Shown: positions 54,466-64,000 of the stretch, piece after piece
Layout: the number at the start of each line of letters is the position of its first letter
How positions within the stretch are numbered: the first letter of the stretch is position 1
Position numbers and translations under genes: made by a program
Assembly (NCBI GenBank): GCA_016706595.1
Contig: JADJJH010000001.1
Coordinates: forward strand, 744,001 to 808,000
Source: Bacteroidota bacterium
Lineage (GTDB): Bacteria > Bacteroidota > Bacteroidia > Chitinophagales > Chitinophagaceae
Direction: 5' to 3'
DNA length: 64,000 nucleotides
Notes under the pieces: model-generated
Databases searched by the model: none
What the model was told of the DNA's origin: nothing
The model's input: the letters and a program-made list of their open reading frames with translations, nothing else

Positions 54466-55194
54466 ATGATAAATGAACAATCGGAAATTAGATATTTAGA
54501 TGGGCCACAAAGCAGATGGGAAGATTTTAAAACCACCATTCGAACGGTACTTGACTTCATAAAAGGTTATAGAGTTCTTCATTTTGCAGGACCCTGTGTA
54601 ACAGTTTTTGGTTCTGCACGATTTGATGAAACCCATGAACATTATATCAAAGCGCGTGAAATCGGACGTGAAATTGCAAAGCTCGGATTTACAGTGATGA
54701 CCGGCGGTGGGCCAGGTATTATGGAGGCAGCCAATCGTGGTGCGCGTGATGTAAATGGCAGAAGTGTTGGTTGTAATATTGAACTGCCTTTTGAACAAGA
54801 CCCTAACCCCTATCTCGATAAATGGGTTACCATTCGTTACTTCTTCGTTCGCAAAACCTTATTGATAAAATACTCATACGCTTTTATTGTAATGCCCGGT
54901 GGCTTTGGTACACTCGATGAATTGTTTGAAGCCCTGACATTAATTCAAACAAAAAAAATTAAAAATTTCCCTATCGTTTTATTTGATACAAATTTTCATA
55001 AAGACTTGATTGAATATATCGAGCAAATGAAAAAAAGTGGAACCATCTCGCCCGAAGATTTAGACCTTATACTCATGACCGATAAAGTGGATGAAGCGGT
55101 GAATCATATCAAAAGTAGCATCGCCAAATTTGGATTGCAATATGAAAAGAAATTTAAGCCAATGAAATGGTTGCTTGAAGAAGATAATAGGTAA
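54466..55194 (+). CDS. LOG-family nucleotide 5'-monophosphate phosphoribohydrolase-like protein
   Basis: 242 residues (TIGR00730-type). TVFGSARFDETHEHY (about 47-61), MTGGGPGIMEAANRGA (about 78-93) and the LOG signature PGGFGTLDELFEA (about 145-157) are intact. Proteins of this family cleave cytokinin-type or ordinary nucleoside monophosphates to base plus ribose 5-phosphate, and were long misnamed lysine decarboxylases. The physiological role here is unknown; nucleotide salvage is likely. The 3' flank holds dispersed element copy C. Confidence 0.88.
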   Translation: MINEQSEIRYLDGPQSRWEDFKTTIRTVLDFIKGYRVLHFAGPCVTVFGSARFDETHEHYIKAREIGREIAKLGFTVMTGGGPGIMEAANRGARDVNGRSVGCNIELPFEQDPNPYLDKWVTIRYFFVRKTLLIKYSYAFIVMPGGFGTLDELFEALTLIQTKKIKNFPIVLFDTNFHKDLIEYIEQMKKSGTISPEDLDLILMTDKVDEAVNHIKSSIAKFGLQYEKKFKPMKWLLEEDNR

Positions 55195-55213
55195 ATTATT
55201 ATGAATGATTTTT

Positions 55214-55329
55214 GGGGTGGCAGACACGCTATCCGCTGCTACTCCGTTTGGCTTGATTAATTTATTTACCGTAAATGATAAGCATTGTTGATCAAGCCAA
55301 TCCGGGGTATTCGCTACTATCGTTGCCAC
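55214..55329 (-). repeat. Dispersed structured element, copy C (minus orientation)
   Basis: Read on the minus strand it starts GTGGCAACGATAGTAGCGAA (55329 downward), has inner arms TTGGCTTGAT/ATCAAGCCAA (55291-55300 with 55248-55257, 10 perfect pairs), then AACGGAGTAGCAGCGGATAG and ends GTCTGCCACCCC. A further ATTTAC/GTAAAT hairpin lies in the loop. It is in the 3' flank of the LOG gene. Confidence 0.85.
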
Positions 55330-55429
55330 AATACATCGCAAATTAAAGCTATTTTCTTTCACAGCCTGTTTACTTTAGCCTTTTCAGCTTATATTGAACT
55401 CCTATTTAAAAACAAAACCTTTCCTAAGT

Positions 55430-56914
55430 ATGGAACAACAACTTACGCTCGATCAAATACAGGATTTTAAAGGCAAATATCCTAAGCAACTATGGCTACT
55501 TTTTCTCACCGAAATGTGGGAACGATTTTGCTTTTATGGCATGCGCGGTGTGCTTACCATTTTTATGGTACAAAAATTACTCCTCGACGAACGTACTGCC
55601 AACTTGCAATATGGTGCCATTCAAGCTTTTGTGTATGCCTTCGCCTTCATCGGTGGACTCTTCGCAGATAAAATTTTAGGTTTCCGAAAATCATTATTTT
55701 TTGGTGGCATACTCATGATACTTGGTAATTTCATCATCGCATTTTCACCTCACGATTTATTTTATATCGGCATTTGTTTCACCATCGTAGGTACCGGATT
55801 TTTTAAACCGAATATTTCATCTATGGTAGGCACATTGTATAAAGAAGGTGATAGCCGCAGAGATGCCGGCTTTGGATTATTTTATTCAGGTATCAATATC
55901 GGTGCCTTTTTAGGAGGTGTACTCATGGTTTACTTAGGCAAAAATGTTTCGTGGAGTGCCGCATTTCTTGCTGCCGGTATTGTTATGATTATCGGACTGA
56001 TCACCTTCATCTATACACAAAAATTTCTTGGCCCCATTGGTTTATCCCCACAAAATCCAGAAGCGCCCGTTCAAAAAAGAAAGCTCTATGAAATTGCAGT
56101 ATATATTGGTTCTTTAATTTCAATCCCATTCATTCTTTTACTAGTTCGAAATACACAATACACCGATCTATTCATGTATATCATTGGGCCAGTTACCCTT
56201 CTATATTTTTTATACGAAACAATGAAATACAAGGGTGCCGAACGTAATAAATTATTTGCCGCCTTGGTTTTTATTCTTTTCTCTATTGTATTCTGGGCCT
56301 TCTTCGAACAAAGTGGCGGCTCATTAAGTTTATTTGCTTTAAATAATCTCGAACATAATTTATTAGGATTTACAATGGATCCCAATATTGTAAATAATTC
56401 ATCCAATACCATCTTCGTTATTATCTTAAGTCCATTATTAGGATTACTTTGGGTATGGTTAAGCAAACGCAACAAAGAACCGAATACCGTAATTAAATTT
56501 GGATTAGGATTTTTCTTTTTAGCAGCATCATTCTATGTATTGTTTGGCACCCGCTTATTCGCCGACGAAAATGGAATCACCTCATTAAATGTTTTCACCT
56601 TCGCCTATTTGGTTATGACTTTTGGTGAACTCTGCCTTTCGCCAATTGGTTTATCTATCATGACTAAATTATCACCTAAACCTTTATGGGGTGTAATGAT
56701 GGGTATGTGGTTTTTAGCAAGTGCTTACGGACAATATGTAGCAGGATTACTAGGTGCAGGCATGGCTCGAACCGATGAAAAAGCAAGCGTAGCGCAAAAA
56801 TTAATCGACTATACCGAAGGCTATAAACAACTTGCCATCTATGCTTTGATATGCGGAGCCATACTCATTATTCTATCTCCCTTGTTTAAAAAACTAATGC
56901 ATGAAGTCAAGTAA
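55430..56914 (+). CDS. POT-family proton-dependent oligopeptide transporter
   Basis: 494 residues from the ATG at 55430; the frame begins earlier, but MEQQLTLDQIQDFKGKYPKQ is the natural start. The POT signature is TEMWERFCFYGMRGVL (about 23-38, ExxER), followed by GGLFADKILGFRKSLFFGG (about 72-90) and FYSGINIGAFLGG (about 155). Twelve or more membrane spans. It imports di- and tripeptides with protons through the inner membrane, which fits the secreted protease nearby at 59.7-63.3 kb. Confidence 0.93.
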   Translation: MEQQLTLDQIQDFKGKYPKQLWLLFLTEMWERFCFYGMRGVLTIFMVQKLLLDERTANLQYGAIQAFVYAFAFIGGLFADKILGFRKSLFFGGILMILGNFIIAFSPHDLFYIGICFTIVGTGFFKPNISSMVGTLYKEGDSRRDAGFGLFYSGINIGAFLGGVLMVYLGKNVSWSAAFLAAGIVMIIGLITFIYTQKFLGPIGLSPQNPEAPVQKRKLYEIAVYIGSLISIPFILLLVRNTQYTDLFMYIIGPVTLLYFLYETMKYKGAERNKLFAALVFILFSIVFWAFFEQSGGSLSLFALNNLEHNLLGFTMDPNIVNNSSNTIFVIILSPLLGLLWVWLSKRNKEPNTVIKFGLGFFFLAASFYVLFGTRLFADENGITSLNVFTFAYLVMTFGELCLSPIGLSIMTKLSPKPLWGVMMGMWFLASAYGQYVAGLLGAGMARTDEKASVAQKLIDYTEGYKQLAIYALICGAILIILSPLFKKLMHEVK

Positions 56915-57120
56915 GAATCGCTGTTGGAAATAAAAAAATGATAAGAGCAATTGATTTACATCAACTCCTTTGCCTTTTAAGGAGAAAAGATTTAATGCTC
57001 AAAAATATGCAGAAATTGCAAAGCGTAAATTCAATCGCAATTGGCAATTAAATTTATCTAACTTACGTTGTTTTAATTGGTATAAGATTCATGTAATATT
57101 GCTAAAGAAATTTTTATCAT

Positions 57121-58230
57121 ATGCAAAAGATACTCATCATTATTTGTCTGATTGTTTTACCGCACGTTGGTTTTTCACAATTTCAATTTCATGTCAATGA
57201 AATGAATAAGGCCATTAATTTCTATAGTGCCGATCAGGCTAAACCTATGACCTTTTTTCAACCTACCGGCTCATTAGAACAACCTATCAATGAATTTACT
57301 TTATTAAAAATTCGGCTTGCTTTGCTGGGCGAAATTAGTGTAGCTACTTCATCACTAGGTTTTAATGTTAATATTAGCTGTACCGAAAATGAAGAATGTT
57401 TTAGTTTATTAAAACACGATTCAGTTTCAACACCAATTCCCTCGAATACTTTTTTCTTTACCAATGCAAAAGCAGCTAATTCTTTTGCTTCTAACCTTGC
57501 CGAATTAGCGTTGAAGTTTGATGCGAAACTGACTCATGGCAAAGCTACATTGCTTGATGATGGCACGAAAACAGATGCTATCAATCCTGTGGTAAAAGCA
57601 AAACCAAAAACAGAAGAAATACCTGAAGAAACAGAAGAACCTCAAAAAGTTGAATTATCAAAATCGACTGAGAGCCGAAAACCGGTTCAATCGAAAAAGA
57701 AAGTTGAAGAAAAAGAAAATGATGAAGATGAAGTAGAGAAAGAAACCCCGGTAAAAAAATCCAAAGTTGTTGCCGAAGAAGCAAATCAAGATGCACCACC
57801 TCAAGAATTAATTTGCAAACATCTATTTGCAGTTATCAAATCGGGGAAAGAACAAAATTTTAAGGATATAGAAGGTACTGAAACCAATAGTGAAAGAAAG
57901 ATAAATGATAGCAAATTAAAAATCAAAGGCGCTAAACGAAATTATCTGTCATGGTATAAAAGCAAACGGGCTTTTTTAGCCGAGTTCAAAACCTCAACCG
58001 AATTTGAATTAATTGCTGAGGAATTTGGATTATTACAAACGCAACTCGAAGATTGTTTAGATGGCAATTGGGAAGATACCGACCATTCGAGCGATGAAAT
58101 TTACGCAAATAGTACGAATGAAGTAAAGGATGTTGAGTATATACATCAAAGCGATAAAAGCTTGCCACATTTACGTATTCTGATTCATACCGAAAATGGG
58201 AAACACACCTTATTTATTCGTATTCAATAA
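57121..58230 (+). CDS. Secreted protein of unknown function with a charged linker
   Basis: 369 residues. A signal peptide (MQKILIIICLIVLPHVGFSQ) is followed by an N-terminal domain of about 130 residues with two Cys (ISCTENEECFSLL). A long Lys/Glu/Pro-rich linker follows (about 155-230, PKTEEIPEETEEPQKVELSK type). The C-terminal domain has KSGKEQNFKDIEGTE, RNYLSWYKSKRAFLAEF and PHLRILIHTENGKHTLFIRI. I do not recognise a family. It is 18 bp upstream of cinA and probably co-transcribed with it, although the pairing has no obvious functional sense. Likely periplasmic. Confidence 0.6.
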   Translation: MQKILIIICLIVLPHVGFSQFQFHVNEMNKAINFYSADQAKPMTFFQPTGSLEQPINEFTLLKIRLALLGEISVATSSLGFNVNISCTENEECFSLLKHDSVSTPIPSNTFFFTNAKAANSFASNLAELALKFDAKLTHGKATLLDDGTKTDAINPVVKAKPKTEEIPEETEEPQKVELSKSTESRKPVQSKKKVEEKENDEDEVEKETPVKKSKVVAEEANQDAPPQELICKHLFAVIKSGKEQNFKDIEGTETNSERKINDSKLKIKGAKRNYLSWYKSKRAFLAEFKTSTEFELIAEEFGLLQTQLEDCLDGNWEDTDHSSDEIYANSTNEVKDVEYIHQSDKSLPHLRILIHTENGKHTLFIRIQ

Positions 58231-58248
58231 TCTTATTTTTCCCTTCGC

Positions 58249-59478
58249 ATGCAAAGTATATATTGTTCTATCATTACCATTGGCGATGAATTGTTGATTG
58301 GCCAAACTATAGATACCAATTCGGCTTGGATTGCAAAGCGACTGAATGAAATTGGCATTCAAATAAAAAGACGTGTTGCCGTTGGCGATAGCAAAGAAGA
58401 TATTTTGCATGCGCTAAATGAGGAAAGTATTTATGCTGATATAATTATCATTACCGGAGGCTTGGGCCCTACTTCAGACGATATAACCAAGCCTGTATTA
58501 TGCGAATATTTTAATTCACAACTCATAGAAAACAAAGAAGTACTCGAACATGTCATTCGAATTTTTACTGAACGAAAACGGCAATTATTAGAAGTGAATC
58601 TTCGACAAGCAATGCTTCCCAATAATTGCAAAGTTTTATTTAATGAAGTTGGTACCGCCCCAGGCATGTGGTTTATGAAAAATGAAAAAATTTACATTTC
58701 ATTACCCGGCGTTCCATTCGAAATGCAACATATCATAACAGAAAGAGTGCTCCCTGCTTTACAAAAGCATTTTATTACGCCACAAGTTTTGCATCGAACC
58801 ATAGTAACCTCAGGTGAAGGTGAGAGTTTTATTGCTAATCGACTCATTGAATTTGAAGCCAACTTGCCCGCTTCTATTAAACTGGCTTTTTTACCTAAAC
58901 TAGGAATTGTAAAATTGCGCTTAAGTGCAATTGGCATTTCCGATTTTTTAATGGATCAATGGTTTGATGAATTGAAAACCATTTTAAGCAATATTCTCGT
59001 TGCAGATTACGATGTTGAAATCGAACAAATTATATTTAATTTATTATCACAGAATAATGAAACTCTTTCTATTGCTGAAAGTTGCACCGGCGGACGCTTA
59101 GCCTCTGTCATCACGTCAATAAAAGGTTCTTCAACTGTTTTCAAAGGTGGCATTATACCCTATTCAATTGAAGCAAAAATAAATGTATTAAATGTACCCC
59201 AGCAAACCATCGAAAATTTTACTGCTATCAGCGAAGAAACCGCACTATCAATGGCTGAAAATTGCTTGGCTAAAATGAATTCAACGTATGCAATCTCAGT
59301 TACCGGTAATTTAGAAAAACAAATTGGCGAAACATTTGTTTGGATTGGATTGGCGAAACAAGGTTATTCGATTGCCAAAAAACTACATGTATTTTATGAC
59401 CGTGAAAAAAATGCAGTACTCGTTACGAATACTGCATTAAATTTATTACGACTGTTTATACTTCATAAGCCCTATTGA
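58249..59478 (+). CDS. cinA: CinA: MoCF-domain/nicotinamide-nucleotide amidase-like protein
   Basis: 409 residues. The N-terminal MoCF-like domain starts ITIGDELLIGQTIDTNSAWIA (about 9-29) with GGLGPTSDDITKP (about 70) and GTAPGMWF (about 135). The C-terminal PncC-like domain has ESCTGGRLASVITSI (about 276). The following segment reads YAISVTGNLEKQIGETFVWIGL. The usual GIAGPxGG loop between TG and the PVGTVW-like strand is missing. CinA proteins hydrolyse ADP-ribose and deamidate NMN. The missing loop may weaken the deamidase activity. Last gene of its plus-strand pair. Confidence 0.9.
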   Translation: MQSIYCSIITIGDELLIGQTIDTNSAWIAKRLNEIGIQIKRRVAVGDSKEDILHALNEESIYADIIIITGGLGPTSDDITKPVLCEYFNSQLIENKEVLEHVIRIFTERKRQLLEVNLRQAMLPNNCKVLFNEVGTAPGMWFMKNEKIYISLPGVPFEMQHIITERVLPALQKHFITPQVLHRTIVTSGEGESFIANRLIEFEANLPASIKLAFLPKLGIVKLRLSAIGISDFLMDQWFDELKTILSNILVADYDVEIEQIIFNLLSQNNETLSIAESCTGGRLASVITSIKGSSTVFKGGIIPYSIEAKINVLNVPQQTIENFTAISEETALSMAENCLAKMNSTYAISVTGNLEKQIGETFVWIGLAKQGYSIAKKLHVFYDREKNAVLVTNTALNLLRLFILHKPY

Positions 59479-59672
59479 TTTTTCACCGCTGAGGCGCTGA
59501 GAAGGAGAAGCAAACTGCATCGTTATAGAACGCAGAGAGTATTAGTTCAACAATTAAATTCTACAGATGGATTGCAAGCAATCCTATACAATTTCAAATA
59601 AATCATTCTATTACCAAGAAAATGCAAAGCATGATTGACGTAATGAATCAATTGATATTTTATGGATGGCTA

Positions 59673-62600
59673 TTAGTACTTCGTAAGTTTTACTTTTTTA
59701 CTTTCTTGCCCATCATTCAATTCTAACATATAAATTCCACTAGGGTAATTTGAAATATTCAAGGCTACACGTGTTTTACCTGCAGAAATCGGAATTCTTA
59801 CTTCTTTCAATTTTTGTCCGGCCACATTATAAATAGCATACTTCATAATTTTATTATCGTATGCATTTAGTTCGAGTGTATAATTACCATCAGAAGGATT
59901 TGGATAAACTTGCACATTATCGTTACCAATATTCGTTACTCCTAATGGCCATGCGTCTTTCAACATCAAATTAATATTATCGACGAATAAATTATTGCCT
60001 TGTCCGTTACGAGCTTTAAATCGTACAAATATTTTTTTACCTTGATAAGCGGTTAAATCAATTTTGTCATTACGCCATTGCGAAACTAAGGTTGGCGAAA
60101 AAATAGTACCCAATAATCCGGCAGTGGCTAAAGTATTTCCGCCACGATAGTAAGTTGTTGGTGTATACGTGAAAGCACAATCCTCAGAAACTAGCACTTG
60201 CAACGAATCTAAGTCTTTTGGTCCGTAGGCATGTGAAACATCAAAGGTTAGTAGCAATGAATCGGCACTTGCACCGGTTAAATCGTACTGTACAGTTTCT
60301 AATTCATCGATGGCTTGTAATTTATTATAGTTAAAGAAATCCATGTAAGCTGCATGTGAATTAAAACCGGTTGGATCTACCAAACAAAGTGTTTTTTGCC
60401 ATTTTACATTAGTATCCGGATCAATGGCTCTCCATCCGGTTGGTGGAAATAATGGGCCTTCGAAATCTTCAACATTAGGTGCAACTACAGTAGTTGCAAT
60501 TAATACGGAAGAGGTACTCATTGAAGTATCATTTGAAGTAACGATGTCCGTATATCGGCTGGTCCATGTAGTCACATCATAGGTTCCAGGTAGCGCAAAA
60601 TTCGCAAGCGTAGTAAATGTGTAAACCACTGAATCGCCTATTGCTAATGGCCCTGGCATTACTTCGTTCACCACTGGGTTGGCATTAATTTGATAATGTA
60701 CATCCAAATTTGTGAGCGTTCTTAACCCGATATTTTTAACCAACATCTTCACTTCAAACGGATTGATAGTTGCACATGTATAAGCTTCATTAAATGGTAA
60801 AATGGTTTGCATATTATAGGCATTGTCTAAGCAATTCACATTACCCGGCAATTTTTGATAGGCGATAGTTCTTAATCCTTTGGCACCATTTGTAGAAAGG
60901 GTTCCTGCAACGGCAAAATAGAATGTATCAGTTGTATTCACAGTTCCGCTGATAGCAAATTCGTTAGTAGTACTTGTGCCAATTTCCGTCATATAATTCG
61001 GTCCACTACTATTAGGTCCCATCATGTAAATAGTATAACCATCTGCAAATGGCAAAGCATCCCATGTTAAGTGAAAATCAGTTCCACATGCTGTATCAAC
61101 CATAAGATTTTTCGTTACCTCAAACACCGTAAATAAGGTATCGCTAATATCTGCGTATGCACCGCGAGAAATACGCATCAACATTTGTCCTGTATTTAAT
61201 GAAGCCGGTGGAGTCCAATCAAAATATCTTCTATCACCCGGAATTGAATTGGATAAGGTTGTCCAACTCGTACCGGCATCTGCAGAATACTCAAGTGTAA
61301 AATCGCCGGTATTACTAAAAGCATCCCATCTCACTCTTTCTTTTTGTCCATTAGCAAACGATTCGCCACCTTGAGGATAAGTAAGAGTTATACTATCCAT
61401 GATGTATTCATAAGTAAGAATAAATTTTTGCGGACCTAATGGAACATCCATACCGGTTACACTTAAAATACATAATCCGGCAAACACAGAATCAAGGGTA
61501 ACTTGCTCTACGTTATTGATAAAATCGAATCCACGAACAGCTGGTGAATTTAAAGCTGCTACTGTAGGCGTATTATTTAAAACCCAAGGGTCGATTACAT
61601 TTCCTGAAGGTTCTTGAATTTGCAAGGAAAGATCATTTACTAAAGCCACTGAACTCACAGGGTTTCCTTCAAAATCGTTCCAATACAACATTACTTTTAT
61701 TTGCTTCACATTAGCCGGTACGTTAATGTAAAAATCCTTCATATTGCCGTTATCCATCGAATCGATAAAATATTGATTATTAATCATTGCCTTATAGGCT
61801 CGTCGTGCATTGATACGACCATAACCATATATAAAATCCGGTCCTTTATTTCCTAAATCATCTGCGGTATTCATTACCAATGCTTTCATTAAGGCGCTGT
61901 AAGGATCGGCACCGGCATGGGTTTCACGATAAGCTTGCCATAAACTAGCCAGTGTACCAGAAACACCTGGACAAGACATAGATGTACCGGTAAAGCTATC
62001 ATAACTATTATCGGGTTGGGTTGAATACACATCTGTACCTACGGCAACGATTTCAGGTTTGATACGGCCATCTTCTGAAGGTCCACGGCTTGATGAAGGT
62101 GCAATCACATCACTATTTGTTACATTACCAACGGCTATCACATTTTTACCTGCTTTGTAGCCACCGGTGATAGTATAATAACCTTGGGGAACGCCACCAC
62201 AACTTCCAGTTCCACTGTTTCCTGCTGAGTGTACGCTCATGAGTGAAAATCGTGAATTAATTAAATAATCTGCATCTTGAGCATCTGAATTATAGCCCGA
62301 GTTACAACCTTGTCCGAGTGAGTTTGAGGTAATTCTAACCCCTTCTGTGGCATAATGCGTTGGTGCATTATTGAGGTTTCCATAATTTGAATAAATATGT
62401 AAACTTGAACCTCGTGCATTACCCGAAGTAATTGGATCGAAATTTCCCCCACCGGCTACGATACCACAAACATGATCGGCATGTGTACCTGAATTACTTC
62501 CGGTATGATTTGTGATTCGACCTTGAAAATCAATATGCGGTCCAATTAAACCATCGTCACCAACGGCTACTGAAACACCTGTTCCATCATAGTGTAAACC

Positions 62601-63266
62601 GGTAACATAAGATGCATCTATGGTATTCACTCTATGATTTGAACGCTCGGTAAGATTATCGTATTCAACCGGAGCGGAAGTAGCTTCAATAAATTTCACA
62701 TAAGGATATGATGCCAGCTCATTCAGTTGTGATTCATTCAGTTCAATAATAGCTTGATTAACTTTCATCCAATTTTTTAATTGGATAGATTGATTATTTA
62801 TAAGCGGTGGGTTTTTGCTTGAAAATAAATCCTTGTGAAAAGAAACCAAAACCTCTACTCTTCCGTTGCCTCTATCCATCCAAGTTGGAAAAGGACGTTG
62901 CATTAATTTCGGGGCAATTTTATACTTTGCTTCAAACGGTAAGATGCTTCGAATTTGAAACTTTGCTAATTCACTTACATTCAATGATTTAGGCACCGCT
63001 GCAATAAAAGCATATTTAGGCAAATAATCTTGGAACTCGATACCGGTTTCCTTGCTAATGCTTTTGCGGGTTTCCGGCGAAGTTGAACCTGAAAATTGAA
63101 GTATGCAATAGGAATGTTTGCCATACTGCACATCAGTCCAATTTGCGAAATCAGAAACCGTTTGAATGTTCTCTTGAGGGGTAAATTCGCCCGACTTCAT
63201 ATAAAGTTTTTGGGCGTTGAGTGATAAACTTACAAAAATAAAGGCTACTAAAGCGAGTTGTTTCAT
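59673..63266 (-). CDS. Subtilisin-like (S8) protease with Ig-like modules and T9SS sorting domain
   Basis: 1197 residues. A signal peptide (ALVAFIFVSLSLNAQ) precedes a propeptide-like region to about 200. The S8 triad is VAVGDDGLIGPH (Asp about 239), THADHVCGIVAGGG (His about 262) and FTGTSMSCPGVSG (Ser about 428). GYGRINARRAYKA marks the end of the catalytic domain. A P-domain-like region, Ig/Fn3-like modules and a MAM-like region (residues about 975-1110, WRNDKIDLTAYQGKKIFVRF) follow. The T9SS type A tail (VYPNPSDGNYTLEL to KKVKLTKY) ends the protein. It is probably a secreted protease supplying peptides. Confidence 0.9.
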   Translation of the reverse strand: MKQLALVAFIFVSLSLNAQKLYMKSGEFTPQENIQTVSDFANWTDVQYGKHSYCILQFSGSTSPETRKSISKETGIEFQDYLPKYAFIAAVPKSLNVSELAKFQIRSILPFEAKYKIAPKLMQRPFPTWMDRGNGRVEVLVSFHKDLFSSKNPPLINNQSIQLKNWMKVNQAIIELNESQLNELASYPYVKFIEATSAPVEYDNLTERSNHRVNTIDASYVTGLHYDGTGVSVAVGDDGLIGPHIDFQGRITNHTGSNSGTHADHVCGIVAGGGNFDPITSGNARGSSLHIYSNYGNLNNAPTHYATEGVRITSNSLGQGCNSGYNSDAQDADYLINSRFSLMSVHSAGNSGTGSCGGVPQGYYTITGGYKAGKNVIAVGNVTNSDVIAPSSSRGPSEDGRIKPEIVAVGTDVYSTQPDNSYDSFTGTSMSCPGVSGTLASLWQAYRETHAGADPYSALMKALVMNTADDLGNKGPDFIYGYGRINARRAYKAMINNQYFIDSMDNGNMKDFYINVPANVKQIKVMLYWNDFEGNPVSSVALVNDLSLQIQEPSGNVIDPWVLNNTPTVAALNSPAVRGFDFINNVEQVTLDSVFAGLCILSVTGMDVPLGPQKFILTYEYIMDSITLTYPQGGESFANGQKERVRWDAFSNTGDFTLEYSADAGTSWTTLSNSIPGDRRYFDWTPPASLNTGQMLMRISRGAYADISDTLFTVFEVTKNLMVDTACGTDFHLTWDALPFADGYTIYMMGPNSSGPNYMTEIGTSTTNEFAISGTVNTTDTFYFAVAGTLSTNGAKGLRTIAYQKLPGNVNCLDNAYNMQTILPFNEAYTCATINPFEVKMLVKNIGLRTLTNLDVHYQINANPVVNEVMPGPLAIGDSVVYTFTTLANFALPGTYDVTTWTSRYTDIVTSNDTSMSTSSVLIATTVVAPNVEDFEGPLFPPTGWRAIDPDTNVKWQKTLCLVDPTGFNSHAAYMDFFNYNKLQAIDELETVQYDLTGASADSLLLTFDVSHAYGPKDLDSLQVLVSEDCAFTYTPTTYYRGGNTLATAGLLGTIFSPTLVSQWRNDKIDLTAYQGKKIFVRFKARNGQGNNLFVDNINLMLKDAWPLGVTNIGNDNVQVYPNPSDGNYTLELNAYDNKIMKYAIYNVAGQKLKEVRIPISAGKTRVALNISNYPSGIYMLELNDGQESKKVKLTKY

Positions 63267-63625
63267 GTTCTTATATTAATAGTTTTTTGCATAGAATTCG
63301 ACAATCCCGATACTGATCGAGGCACTTCGTAAGATTAACGAGTAATGTTTTGCCTTATTTTCTATACATTTTTAAGAGGGTTAAAAGTAAATAGAAAAAC
63401 TGAAACAATCAAGTTTCAAGTATATTTCTAAAAATATGCATCAGTATTCCTCGAATATACAAATTTTAGTGTTTTTGATTTCGTTGAAAATATGCTGATT
63501 ACATGACCTCCTTTTAAGTTGAAAGGTTGGTTTAACCCACATTACGCAATAGGATTTGCTTTTGCAAATTCGAGTGTGTTAAGTGGGTTTAATAAAATAA
63601 TGAACACATACAGTGAGAAGCGCCC

Positions 63626-63746
63626 GTGGCAAGGATAGAGGCGATACCCCGGATGCCACCACGTTGCTATAATATAATGAATAGGCGAAGAAAATTGAGT
63701 GCAACGAGTTGGCAACGGAGTAAAGCCGATAGCCTGTCTGCCACCC
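63626..63746 (+). repeat. Dispersed structured element, copy D
   Basis: Begins GTGGCAAGGATAGAGGCGAT and ends GTCTGCCACCC plus an A-run. Inner arms TGCCA-CCA-CGTTGC (63654-63667) pair with GCAACG-AGT-TGGCA (63701-63714). It sits in the 63267-63927 gap, which otherwise has no ORF; a second hairpin (AACCCAC 63534-63540 with GTGGGTT 63582-63588) lies upstream of it. The small ORF over this copy is not a gene. Confidence 0.85.
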
Positions 63747-63927
63747 AAAAAATTGAATTGAACAGTTTGAACATCTGATTATTAAATGATTGTCAGCTTT
63801 TTAATTATTTTCACAACATGAAATGAGGCATAAAGATATTAGTGACTATACCTAAATATCCCTATGCCGAATTCCATAGCCTGTCGCGACTTATTCGGGA
63901 TGACAATAAAAACAATAAAAAAAACAC

Positions 63928-64000
63928 ATGAAAAAATTATTATGGAGTATTCTTCTGCTCACTTCGATACAGCTACATGCACAATCAAATTATCCTGCCG
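63928..64000 (+). CDS. Start of a secreted protein (3' truncated by window edge)
   Basis: The ATG at 63928 opens MKKLLWSILLLTSIQLHAQS, a clear signal peptide with a cleavage site after HAQ, then NYPA to the edge. Twenty-four residues are visible and the frame is open. The N terminus resembles those of the other T9SS cargo in the window, but no domain can be named. An A-rich stretch directly precedes the ATG. Confidence 0.7.
   Translation, partial: MKKLLWSILLLTSIQLHAQSNYPA

Noticed and set aside
63542..63748. 68-residue ORF
   Set aside because: It lies over dispersed element copy D and has no supported protein features.

Overview
The window is AT-rich chromosome of a member of the Bacteroidota, probably a Chitinophagales/Sphingobacteriia-like lineage. 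The evidence is the type IX secretion (T9SS) C-terminal domains, SprB-type adhesin repeats, porin O/P, an ECF sigma factor paired with a TM/beta-barrel protein, type III glutamine synthetase, -7 boxes of the form TAnnTTTG, and the tuf-trnW-secE-nusG order. No phage, plasmid, IS transposase, CRISPR-Cas or defence locus is visible.

Layout. 1-2.9 kb: 3' end of a carotenoid-desaturase-like gene, then a minus-strand operon nusB-DUF1573-yajC-divIC. 3.0-4.3 kb: a noncoding block with a six-copy 148-bp tandem array and the first copy of a dispersed structured element. 4.3-7.4 kb: a DSF-synthase-like crotonase, an Omp28-type lipoprotein and a CorA transporter. 7.6-12.0 kb: a serine-biosynthesis operon (FAD-linked D-hydroxyacid dehydrogenase, SerB, SerA, SerC-like). 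12.1-16.7 kb: LamG/T9SS protein, methyltransferase, giant sensor kinase. 16.9-23.3 kb: OprD-type porin, DsrE protein, SoxB/5'-nucleotidase-like enzyme, glutamine synthetase III. 23.5-28.1 kb: ECF sigma factor with a frameshifted TM/beta-barrel partner, DUF6265 lipoprotein, porin O/P. 28.5-33.2 kb: 2-oxoacid:ferredoxin oxidoreductase operon. 33.6-45.4 kb: a surface and secretion block with a 2158-residue SprB-like protein, two beta-helix paralogues and three small T9SS proteins, one with a nonsense codon. 45.6-51.3 kb: nusG, secE, tRNA-Trp, tuf, a WecA/MraY-type transferase, a TPR membrane glycosyltransferase-like protein and ribosomal protein S20. 51.6-59.5 kb: 2-oxoglutarate dehydrogenase E1, LOG protein, POT transporter, an unknown secreted protein and CinA. 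59.7-64 kb: subtilisin-like T9SS protease and the start of another secreted protein.

How the genes work together. Carbon and nitrogen metabolism meets at 2-oxoglutarate: KorAB and SucA both oxidise it, GlnN assimilates ammonia, and the serine operon carries a likely D-2-hydroxyglutarate-type dehydrogenase beside SerA. The secreted and outer-membrane proteins (OprD, porin O/P, SprB-like, beta-helix, S8 protease) fit a surface-attached, polymer-using lifestyle.

The most unusual signals are noncoding. One is a four-copy family of roughly 105-121 bp elements with conserved ends and a hypervariable but always self-complementary inner stem. The other is the six-unit array whose units each hold two small hairpins with C(UUCG)G-type loops. 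Positions and motifs were read by eye; no database search was run.
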